From positions 1 to 5,386 of the forward strand of contig JAISXK010000137.1 in the NCBI GenBank assembly GCA_031270585.1: a stretch of 5,386 nt of DNA, given 5' to 3'. The translations under genes and the position numbers were made by a program. Source of the DNA: Clostridiales bacterium. Lineage in GTDB: Bacteria > Bacillota > Clostridia > Christensenellales > CAG-138. This document shows, piece after piece, positions 1 through 5,386 of this stretch (position 1 is its first letter; each line of letters starts with the position of its first letter). Under the pieces are notes generated by a model. That model had not been told where the DNA came from and made no database searches. It saw nothing but the letters and a program-made list of their open reading frames with translations.

Positions 1-31
1 GCCCGCCCGAAGCCGCTAGGATATGGTCAAG

Positions 32-62
32 GGCTGGAAACCCGGTTCCCGGCTTCCCAGCC
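32..62. repeat. GC-rich imperfect hairpin
   Basis: GGCTGG at 32-37 pairs with CCAGCC at 57-62. The stem continues as AA (38-39) with TT (54-55) around a bulged C56, and an inner CCGG/CCGG pair (42-45 and 49-52) closes a three-base loop. No T-run follows on either strand, so it does not look like a standard intrinsic terminator. It could be part of a structured RNA cut by the window edge, or simply GC-rich coding DNA. I could not match it to a riboswitch class or tRNA by eye. Confidence 0.35.
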
Positions 63-160
63 ATTATACTACTACTGCTCTATTTTGCTCCTTATGGAGT
101 TCACACAGAATCAGGGATACATCCTCATGGCTCTTTTTTGGGTTTTTCGCTTGGACGCCC

Positions 161-172
161 ACAATATATTGT
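161..172. promoter_or_regulatory. Perfect 12-bp palindrome, possible operator
   Basis: ACAATATATTGT is its own reverse complement. It lies 72 bp upstream of the -35 box of the S-component promoter, in a region with no supported gene. A dimeric regulator could bind such a site. AT-rich palindromes also arise by chance, and no second copy was seen in the window, so the regulatory role is inference. Confidence 0.3.
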
Positions 173-244
173 ATTACATGCTCTTAGCCCACGCAATTTA
201 TATGCCCACGCGGCCACCACTTATATGCAATGCCCAACTCCTCG

Positions 245-273
245 TTGGCAACGGCCGCGAATGCTGCTATAAT
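245..273 (+). promoter_or_regulatory. Sigma-A (sigma-70 type) promoter for the S component-coaX unit
   Basis: A -35 box TTGGCA at 245-250 is followed, after an optimal 17-bp spacer, by a perfect -10 box TATAAT at 268-273. Five of six -35 bases match the consensus TTGACA. Transcription would start near 280, giving a leader of roughly 48 bases before the ATG at 329. This is the best promoter on the plus strand and the natural start of the three-gene rightward unit. Confidence 0.8.
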
Positions 274-279
274 CATATT

Positions 280-290
280 GCATACTATGC
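280..290. promoter_or_regulatory. Inverted repeat at the predicted transcription start
   Basis: GCATA at 280-284 and TATGC at 286-290 form a perfect inverted repeat around one central base. It begins six bases after the -10 box, where a bound repressor would block initiation. TATGC also occurs upstream at 201-205 and 224-228, each time inside TTATATGC. The arms are short, so an operator role is only a suggestion. Confidence 0.25.
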
Positions 291-310
291 TTAGGCCCTT
301 CACGGCCTGA
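291..310 (+). promoter_or_regulatory. Leader hairpin before the S-component ribosome binding site
   Basis: AGGCC at 293-297 pairs with GGCCT at 304-308. A T-G wobble (292/309) and a T-A pair (291/310) extend the stem to seven pairs around the six-base loop CTTCAC. It lies in the predicted 5' leader and ends seven bases before the GGAGG at 318-322. No T-run follows, so it is not a terminator. It may stabilise the mRNA 5' end or affect ribosome access. It is too small for a known riboswitch aptamer. Confidence 0.4.
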
Positions 311-328
311 TCAATATGGAGGAACGCC

Positions 329-1018
329 ATGTTACGCGACATCGATACGCGAAAGCTCGTGCAATATGCTGTATTTGTGAGCATCATCATGCTCATGGGG
401 CTGACGCCCTGGCTGGGCTACATCCCACTGTTTGGGGTGGATCTCGTGATTGTTCATTTGCCGGTCATCATAGGGGGGTATCTGTTTAGCACTAAGGGCG
501 GCGCGTTGCTGGGTTTTTTCTATGGGCTTACAAGCCTGGTTTCCTCCTTCATTGCGCCCGATATGATATCCGTCATCGTGCTGGGCACAAACACCGGCTT
601 CGGCCTTTACAACCTGTTTTTGATTATCGTCATTTTATTCCTGCCGCGTATACTGACGGGCGTGTTCGCCGCGCTTACCTATCAGGCGCTTCGCCGTGTT
701 GCCGATATCGTCGCCATGGGTGTGGCGGCTGTTGTGGGCTCCCTCACCAACACCGTGTTGCTGCTTGGCGGGCTGTATGTGTTCGCCTTCCCGCAGACGG
801 GCGCCGCCATGGGGCTGGCCACCGGATTTACGAGTGCGCAGCTACTAAACGTGCTGTTTGGCATCGTGACGGTTAACGGCCTGTTGGAGGCGGTAGCTGC
901 CCTCATCATATGCACGGCGGTAGGCAAGGCGCTTGTGCGCCTGTTTGCGATGCCTTTGGCAAAGCGGCCCCGGCCCGACGCGCAAAACAACGTAAACGTA
1001 GATGTAAAGGAAAAATAA
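329..1018 (+). CDS. ECF transporter S component, probably for pantothenate (PanT-like)
   Basis: This 229-residue integral membrane protein looks like the substrate-binding S component of an energy-coupling factor (ECF) vitamin transporter. Hydrophobic segments fall at about residues 11-33, 37-54, 56-77, 97-120, 127-152 and 177-203, giving the six helices and the length usual for S components. The first helix has small residues four apart (A14, S18), like the AxxxA pattern by which S components contact the T subunit. The C-terminal tail (from about 210) is polar and charged. No ATPase or T-component gene is nearby, so it presumably shares a module encoded elsewhere (group II ECF). The ATG at 329 is well placed after GGAGG at 318-322. 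The stop lies 4 bp before coaX, and this adjacency is the only reason to propose pantothenate. Family assignment is fairly sure; the substrate is inferred. Confidence 0.8.
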   Translation: MLRDIDTRKLVQYAVFVSIIMLMGLTPWLGYIPLFGVDLVIVHLPVIIGGYLFSTKGGALLGFFYGLTSLVSSFIAPDMISVIVLGTNTGFGLYNLFLIIVILFLPRILTGVFAALTYQALRRVADIVAMGVAAVVGSLTNTVLLLGGLYVFAFPQTGAAMGLATGFTSAQLLNVLFGIVTVNGLLEAVAALIICTAVGKALVRLFAMPLAKRPRPDAQNNVNVDVKEK

Positions 1019-1022
1019 CTTC

Positions 1023-1796
1023 ATGCTACTGGCGTTTGATATAGGCAACACAAACATAAAAACCGGCTTGTTTGAAAACGGCGTATTGCAGCACTCTTTC
1101 CGCCTTTCGGTGGATCGCACGCGCACGGCGGATGAATACGGCATCCAGGTGGAAAGTTTTTTTCATCATTTGCATCTTTCTCCATCCATTATCGACAGCA
1201 TCATCATCTCCTCCGTTGTGCCGCCGCTCAACTATACCATTGCGCATATGTGCGCCATGTATTTTTCTGATATAGATCCCATGTTTGTGCACGCGGGCCT
1301 GCGCACGGATCTGTTGTTCAGTTATGAAAACCCGCAAACGCTGGGGCCTGACCGCATCTGTAACAGCGTAGCCGCCATGCGGCTTTACGGCGGCAACAGC
1401 ATCACCATAGACTTTGGCACCGCCACCACGTTTAACGTGCTACGCGGCAACCGTTTTTTGGGTGGCATGATTTGCCCGGGGTTTAAGGTAAGCTCCAACG
1501 CATTGATAGAGAGCACCGCCATGCTGCCCAAGGTTGAGTTTGTAAACCCCGGCGACGCGATAGGCGCCAATACCGAGCATTGCATACAATCGGGCCTGTT
1601 CTTTGGTTATGTGGGACAGGTAGAATACCTCGTAGACCTTGCGAAGAAAGCCTTGGGCGAGTCCGCGACCGTTATCGCCACCGGCGGCATGGTAGAATTG
1701 ATACTCACACAGACCACCTGCATCGATATCATCAACCCCATGCTCACCCTGGCGGGGCTCGGCGCCATATACGAGTTGAACAATCACAATGAATAA
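1023..1796 (+). CDS. coaX: Type III pantothenate kinase (CoaX)
   Basis: CoaX phosphorylates pantothenate to 4'-phosphopantothenate with ATP, the first step of coenzyme A synthesis, in the cytoplasm. The 257 residues match the family's usual length and carry its ASKHA-fold motifs in order: the N-terminal phosphate loop DIGNTNIKTG (6-15), SSVVPP (63-68), GPDR (108-111) with N114, DFGTATT (130-136), GGMICPG (147-153), TAMLP (165-169) and ATGG (219-222). D110 in the GxDR motif is the expected catalytic base, and D6 lies in the metal/phosphate site. The protein appears complete and intact. Type III enzymes are known to resist feedback by CoA, unlike type I CoaA. The start follows the upstream stop by 4 bp. 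Its AAAGGA (1006-1011) lies inside the end of the S-component gene, about 11 bases from the ATG, which suggests translational coupling. Confidence 0.97.
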   Translation: MLLAFDIGNTNIKTGLFENGVLQHSFRLSVDRTRTADEYGIQVESFFHHLHLSPSIIDSIIISSVVPPLNYTIAHMCAMYFSDIDPMFVHAGLRTDLLFSYENPQTLGPDRICNSVAAMRLYGGNSITIDFGTATTFNVLRGNRFLGGMICPGFKVSSNALIESTAMLPKVEFVNPGDAIGANTEHCIQSGLFFGYVGQVEYLVDLAKKALGESATVIATGGMVELILTQTTCIDIINPMLTLAGLGAIYELNNHNE

Positions 1797-1835
1797 CGCT
1801 GCCGTATAAGCGATCATTATTTGGAGGTTTAACAT

Positions 1836-3146
1836 ATGAAGCAAGTATATATAGCGGTATTGGGATTCGGCACGGTGGGTTACGGCGTATACCAGGTGCT
1901 GCGGCAAAACGGGGACATGATAGCCCACCGCGAAGGGCTTAAAATCTCCATCAAGCGCATACTCGTAAAGGATTTTGTAAACGAGCCCAACTACGATAAA
2001 GCGCCCAAAGAGCTTTTTGTAACCGGCATGGACGAGATCATGGCCGACCCCGAAATCAATATCGTGGTGGAATGCATGGGCGGAATCGAGCCCGCCCGCA
2101 CATGTATACTGCAAGCGCTGGATGCCGGCAAATCCGTGGTGACATCCAACAAAGAGGTTATCAGCAAGCACTGGTATACGTTTGACGCTGCGGCGCGGCG
2201 TACCGGCGCGGGGCTCTATATCGAGGCCACTGTGGGCGGCGGCATACCGCTCATACGCGCCCTGACGGACGGTCTGCAAGCCAGCCGCATCGATCGCATC
2301 ATGGGCATTATCAACGGCACCACCAATTTCATACTCACCAAGATGAGCGAAGAGGGGCTTGCCTTTGAAGACGTGCTGCGCGAGGCGCAGGCAAACGGCT
2401 TTGCCGAGGCCAACCCCGCCGCCGATGTGGAAGGATACGACGCCTGTTACAAACTTTCCATACTGTCTTCGCTGGCGTTTCACACACATATCCCCGTGGC
2501 CACCATATACCGCGAAGGCATCACCAGACTGACGGTCGCCGATTTTGAAATCGCCAAACAGCTGGGATACGAGATCAAACTGCTCGCCATAGGCAAAAAG
2601 ACCGAGAGCGACAAAATGCTGGTGGAGACGCGCGTGCACCCCACCATGCTGAAAAAGACGCATCCGCTCGCAAGCATACGCGGCTCATTCAACGCCGTAT
2701 TTTTGCATGGCAACACCGTGGATGACGTCATGCTTTATGGCCGCGGAGCGGGGCAATTGCCCACCGCCAGCGCCGTGCTGGGCGATGTGATTTATGCCTG
2801 CCACCACGAGGGCGCGCATCCTCAGGTAACGTTTAGAAACATACCCGATACCGACAGCGGCACCGTTGTATTGAAGGATTGGGACAGCATATACTGCATA
2901 CGCCTGCGCGTCGCGGACAGGCCCGGCGTGCTCTCCAGCATAGCGGGCGTATTTGCCAATCATAACGTATCATTAAAAACGGTGCTGCAATCCGCCGAAT
3001 CCGACGAAGATAAGACAAAGCATATCGCCAAGATCACCTTTATAACGCATATGGCGCGCGAACTGTCCGTGCAGGCCGCATTAAAGGATCTTGTCAACCT
3101 GGAATGCACCGAAAGCATCGATGGCCTGATAAGAGTGGAAGAATAA
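1836..3146 (+). CDS. hom: Homoserine dehydrogenase with ACT domain
   Basis: Hom reduces aspartate 4-semialdehyde to homoserine with NAD(P)H, the branch point leading to threonine and methionine. The 436 residues show the full monofunctional architecture. The Rossmann nucleotide site is GFGTVG (10-15), followed by VVECMGG (77-83) and TSNK (103-106). The catalytic domain has EATVGGGIPLIRAL (130-143), GIINGTTNFILTKM (157-170) and DVEGYDACYKL (197-207). E191, D202 and K206 have the spacing of the yeast catalytic residues E208, D219 and K223. LPTASAVLGDV (308-318) follows. A C-terminal ACT domain starts near 352 with RVADRPGVLSSIAGVF (358-373), so allosteric control by threonine is likely. The ATG is set by GGAGG at 1823-1827, 8 bases upstream. 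It begins 39 bp after coaX with no terminator between, so it is probably cotranscribed. No T-box or leader attenuator is seen in the gap. Confidence 0.97.
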   Translation: MKQVYIAVLGFGTVGYGVYQVLRQNGDMIAHREGLKISIKRILVKDFVNEPNYDKAPKELFVTGMDEIMADPEINIVVECMGGIEPARTCILQALDAGKSVVTSNKEVISKHWYTFDAAARRTGAGLYIEATVGGGIPLIRALTDGLQASRIDRIMGIINGTTNFILTKMSEEGLAFEDVLREAQANGFAEANPAADVEGYDACYKLSILSSLAFHTHIPVATIYREGITRLTVADFEIAKQLGYEIKLLAIGKKTESDKMLVETRVHPTMLKKTHPLASIRGSFNAVFLHGNTVDDVMLYGRGAGQLPTASAVLGDVIYACHHEGAHPQVTFRNIPDTDSGTVVLKDWDSIYCIRLRVADRPGVLSSIAGVFANHNVSLKTVLQSAESDEDKTKHIAKITFITHMARELSVQAALKDLVNLECTESIDGLIRVEE

Positions 3147-3210
3147 CGCTTTTTCCCCGACAACTAACTTTTAAATGAGGATTGCTTTCATACTTCACAT
3201 TGCCGCATGC

Positions 3211-3256
3211 AAAAAACCCGAATTGGCGCAAGCCACGCCCATTCGGGTTTGTGTTT
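3211..3256. terminator. Bidirectional intrinsic terminator between hom and asnB
   Basis: AAACCCGAAT (3214-3223) pairs perfectly with ATTCGGGTTT (3241-3250). After one T-C mismatch the stem continues as GGCG (3225-3228) with CGCC (3236-3239) around a seven-base loop. On the minus strand the hairpin runs into six T's (complement of 3211-3216), a good terminator for asnB about 60 bases after its stop. On the plus strand the T-tract is interrupted (TTTGTGTTT, 3248-3256), so termination of the hom transcript may be weaker. One structure thus serves two convergent units. Confidence 0.88.
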
Positions 3257-3277
3257 AACTAAAAACGCCAACTGCGC

Positions 3278-5179
3278 TCAAACCATCTTTTTAAACTCCC
3301 CTGCCCGGTCATGAAACTGCCGCTGCCAAAATTCCAAACACAGGTAGCCCCATATATTACGGCCAAACTTCGTTTCCCTGCCCAGTTTCTCAAGCACCTT
3401 GCTATTATCTATGTATTGCCTGCCCCGCGCCTGCCGGGTAGAAAAAATATCCGTCACAAACTCCCGCGCACCATTCTGCACCCAATCCGAAAACGGCACG
3501 GGGAAGCCCATCTTGCTTTTGCGGTTGATGATCTCATCCGGCAACTTATCCGCAAAAGCGTCCTTAAAGCCGTTTTTAAGCGTGCCGTTTTTAAACTTTA
3601 CATTGGCGGGCATAGTCGCCGCCATCTCCACCACCCGGGAATCCAACAGCGGCACGCGGCTTTCCAACCCGTGCGCCATACAAACACGATCCTCCACCTG
3701 CAATAGCGCGGGTAAGGAGGCTTTAAAATCAAAATGCGTCATACGGTCAAAATAGCTTTCGCTTCGGATATTATCCGAAAGATATATTTCTCGGAAAGCC
3801 TCATATGGCGAATACTTCCCAAGCGCCTTCCATTTGACCTCATCTCCCAATAGCGGCGCGCGGTTGACCAGCCGGAAATACCGCTTGTCCGCATCGTCAA
3901 AGAGCCCTTCGCGCCAAAACTCCTGTAGCATGGGTTTGTATTCGCGCAATGTTACAAGGTTGGGTATGATGGATTGATAGGTTACCACAATGTATCCATT
4001 ATCCGCCGTACCGTCGATAGCCGCCCTGACGCACTGCTCGAAATAGGCGACCAGATAACGCGCGTACCCGCCGAATATCTCGTCTCCCCCCTGGCCGCCC
4101 AGCACAACCTTCCGATGCTTCGCCGCCAATCGCGCGACCATGTACTGCGGCAGTATGCCCGGGCCCGCTGCGGGTTGATCCATGTGGTACATGATTTTTT
4201 CAATATTTTCGATAAAATCACGCACGCCCATATCCAACTCGAGCAATTCAAATCCTTTATACTTCGCAAGCGCGCGGGCATATTCGCTTTCGTCATACCC
4301 TTCGCCTTCTGTAAATTTTCCTGTAAAGCCCTGGTAAGCGCCCTCACACACATCCGCCGCCAAAGAAGCTACGACGCTGGAGTCTATCCCGCCGCTGACG
4401 TAGCCGCCGATCGGCACATCGCTACGGACATGGCAGCGTATGCTATCCATCACCGTTTCACGCAGACGCTCCTGAAAATATAGCTCGGTATGACTGTAAT
4501 CGATATCGTAATACACCTGCCAGTAGCGCGACGTATATACACCGCCGTTTTTCACCGTTATCTGGTGCGCGGGCTGTAATTCTTCCACGCCTCTAAACAT
4601 GGTCTTGCCGTGCAGACAATATTGGAACGTAAGATAATCCTTCAAGCCTTCGGAGTTTGTTTCCACAGAAGGAAGAAACGGTATCAGCGCCTTGATTTCG
4701 GATGAAAAATAAAATATTTCATTTACGACGGCATAATAAAAGGGCTTGATCCCAAAGCGATCACGCGCGCAAAAAAGCTTTCCCTGCCGCTCATCCCATA
4801 TGGCAAAAGCAAACATGCCGCGAAGCCTGGGCAAAGCATCCTCGCCCCATTTCTCATATGCGCGCAATACCACCTCGGTATCCGAAGCGGTTCTGAAGTG
4901 ATTTGCCCCGATCTCTTCACGCAACTCAATGTAGTTATACAATTCCCCATTGTATACAATCCAGTTACCGCTTTCCGTACCTATGGGCTGCGCGCCCGTT
5001 TGCAGGTCTATGATGGAAAGACGCCTGTGCGCAAAGCCGGCCATCGTATGCGCATGCATCCACAGTCCTTCCCCGTCAGGGCCGCGGTGGGCTTGCAGCG
5101 TGTTCATTACGGTAAGCTTCCTGTCTAAGCATTGTACCGGCCGCCGTTGCAGCTGTACTATGCCGGATATACCGCACAT
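3278..5179 (-). CDS. asnB: Asparagine synthase, glutamine-hydrolysing (AsnB type)
   Basis: The enzyme makes asparagine from aspartate, glutamine and ATP in the cytoplasm. The 633 residues hold both expected domains. The N-terminal class II glutaminase (about 2-210) begins with Cys2, the nucleophile exposed once Met1 is removed, and has HRGPDGEG (31-38), HRRLSIIDL (51-59), YNGELYN (76-82) and SDTEV (99-103). The C-terminal ATP-dependent synthetase domain has the PP-loop SGGIDSS (262-268), GGQGGDEIFGGY (361-372), VEDR (495-498), GLESRVPLLD (504-513) and RKSKMGFPVP (553-562). No key residue is missing. The ATG is fixed by the need for Cys2 and by AAGGA (complement of 5189-5193) nine bases upstream. 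The length is close to B. subtilis AsnB. Some members of this family amidate other carboxylates, such as meso-diaminopimelate in peptidoglycan, so family is certain but the substrate is less so. It stands alone, convergent with hom. Confidence 0.95.
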   Translation of the reverse strand: MCGISGIVQLQRRPVQCLDRKLTVMNTLQAHRGPDGEGLWMHAHTMAGFAHRRLSIIDLQTGAQPIGTESGNWIVYNGELYNYIELREEIGANHFRTASDTEVVLRAYEKWGEDALPRLRGMFAFAIWDERQGKLFCARDRFGIKPFYYAVVNEIFYFSSEIKALIPFLPSVETNSEGLKDYLTFQYCLHGKTMFRGVEELQPAHQITVKNGGVYTSRYWQVYYDIDYSHTELYFQERLRETVMDSIRCHVRSDVPIGGYVSGGIDSSVVASLAADVCEGAYQGFTGKFTEGEGYDESEYARALAKYKGFELLELDMGVRDFIENIEKIMYHMDQPAAGPGILPQYMVARLAAKHRKVVLGGQGGDEIFGGYARYLVAYFEQCVRAAIDGTADNGYIVVTYQSIIPNLVTLREYKPMLQEFWREGLFDDADKRYFRLVNRAPLLGDEVKWKALGKYSPYEAFREIYLSDNIRSESYFDRMTHFDFKASLPALLQVEDRVCMAHGLESRVPLLDSRVVEMAATMPANVKFKNGTLKNGFKDAFADKLPDEIINRKSKMGFPVPFSDWVQNGAREFVTDIFSTRQARGRQYIDNSKVLEKLGRETKFGRNIWGYLCLEFWQRQFHDRAGEFKKMV

Positions 5180-5225
5180 GGTTGTGTTTCCTTTCTATGG
5201 CTTTAAACCCAAATTTGCAAACTCT

Positions 5226-5253
5226 ATTATACACTGTCGCGTCAATAATGCAA
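5226..5253 (-). promoter_or_regulatory. Probable sigma-A promoter for asnB
   Basis: On the minus strand a perfect -10 box TATAAT (complement of 5226-5231) is preceded, after 16 bp, by TTGCAT (complement of 5248-5253). Only three of six -35 bases match the consensus. Transcription would start near 5219, about 40 bases before the ATG at 5179. The -10 is strong and well placed; the weak -35 leaves room for an activator or for a different -35. No riboswitch or attenuator fits in so short a leader. Confidence 0.6.
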
Positions 5254-5386
5254 GGTTATCAAAACTTGAATAATTTCGTTTGTAGCTGTTTTCAAGCGAC
5301 GCAGGGGCGTGGCACACCTTGCCGCCGGGAGACCATCCGAAACCATTTTACCATTTGGCGGAGCATTTTACGCGAAATAACGGACG
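5254..5386. other. Right-edge region; possible end of a minus-strand gene
   Basis: On the minus strand one frame is open from the right edge to a TGA at 5294-5292, giving 30 residues with a basic tail ending in RPCVA. This could be the C-terminus of a gene upstream of asnB. Two plus-strand frames are also open to the edge, without a convincing start and ribosome binding site, so the evidence cannot choose between them. I recognise no domain. GGCA/TGCC around 5312-5322 can form a small hairpin, but no T-run follows. Confidence 0.2.

Larger units (their letters stand above)
1..244. other. Upstream non-coding region, no gene supported
   Basis: No convincing gene is visible here. Two plus-strand frames stay open from the left edge to about 272 and 294, but their translations resemble no family I know. 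Both also run through the promoter at 245-273, so they are probably chance. The first 64 bases are GC-rich and the rest is AT-rich, so a gene or structured RNA may end or begin at the left edge. On the minus strand an ATG at 64-62 opens a frame of 21 codons running off the window, but its only AAGGAG (complement of 88-93) is 23 bases away, too far to serve it. A T6 run at 134-139 has no convincing stem before it, so I do not call a terminator. Confidence 0.5.

Noticed and set aside
85..294. A 69-codon plus-strand open frame before the S component
   Set aside because: The -35 and -10 boxes lie inside it, it lacks a clear ribosome binding site, and its translation resembles no known protein.
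1791..1800. GAATAACGCT at the stop of coaX, repeated exactly at the stop of hom (3141-3150)
   Set aside because: Several repeated 10-mers are expected by chance in 5.4 kb, and the flanking bases do not match.
1797..1812. CGCT/AGCG inverted repeat just after coaX as a terminator
   Set aside because: The stem has only four pairs and no T-run follows, so it would not stop transcription before hom.
1440..2663. A 407-codon open frame on the minus strand, antisense to coaX and hom
   Set aside because: It spans two genes with unmistakable family motifs, has no good ribosome binding site, and its low-complexity translation resembles no protein family. Few TTA, CTA and TCA codons in the sense genes explain the missing stops.
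3175..3258. A 27-residue open frame between hom and asnB
   Set aside because: It has no ribosome binding site and reads straight through the terminator hairpin.
3974..4483. A 169-codon plus-strand open frame opposite asnB
   Set aside because: It lies wholly inside the synthetase domain of asnB, whose motifs are intact on the other strand; the translation is not recognisable.
5301..5325. GGGGCGTGGCACACC resembling a T-box antiterminator motif
   Set aside because: It lacks the conserved T-box core and order, there is no specifier stem or terminator, and it lies on the strand opposite asnB.

Overview
The window looks like ordinary chromosomal DNA of a Bacillota (Firmicutes) bacterium, most likely of the class Clostridia, with moderate GC content (judged by eye, close to half). 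The reasons are an ECF-type vitamin transporter S component, a type III pantothenate kinase (CoaX), strong GGAGG ribosome binding sites, and near-consensus sigma-A promoters. No phage, IS element, CRISPR array, tRNA or rRNA was recognised. The species cannot be named from the sequence alone.

Layout. Positions 1-244 hold no gene I can support: a GC-rich imperfect hairpin at the left edge, then AT-rich DNA with a perfect 12-bp palindrome. A near-consensus promoter (245-273) and a short 5' leader with a hairpin follow. They drive a rightward set of three genes: an ECF S component (329-1018), coaX (1023-1796) and a homoserine dehydrogenase with a C-terminal ACT domain (1836-3146). A glutamine-hydrolysing asparagine synthase (3278-5179) lies on the minus strand and runs toward them, with its own promoter at about 5226-5253. 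The convergent genes hom and asnB share one bidirectional hairpin terminator at 3211-3256. The right end (5254-5386) may hold the last codons of another minus-strand gene, but this is weak.

How the genes fit together. The S component lies 4 bp before coaX and is probably translationally coupled to it. This suggests vitamin uptake followed by phosphorylation, that is, import of pantothenate and its trapping as 4'-phosphopantothenate on the way to coenzyme A. The substrate is inferred from the neighbour, not from binding residues. Homoserine dehydrogenase draws aspartate semialdehyde toward threonine and methionine, and AsnB uses aspartate and glutamine to make asparagine (or amidates another carboxylate). 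A loose aspartate-family theme therefore joins the two halves, although the genes are in separate transcripts.

I found no previously undescribed biological system. The points most worth a second look are the putative control region before the S component, the substrate of that S component, the unusual partnership of hom with a CoA-salvage pair, the asymmetric shared terminator, and the true substrate of the AsnB-type amidotransferase.
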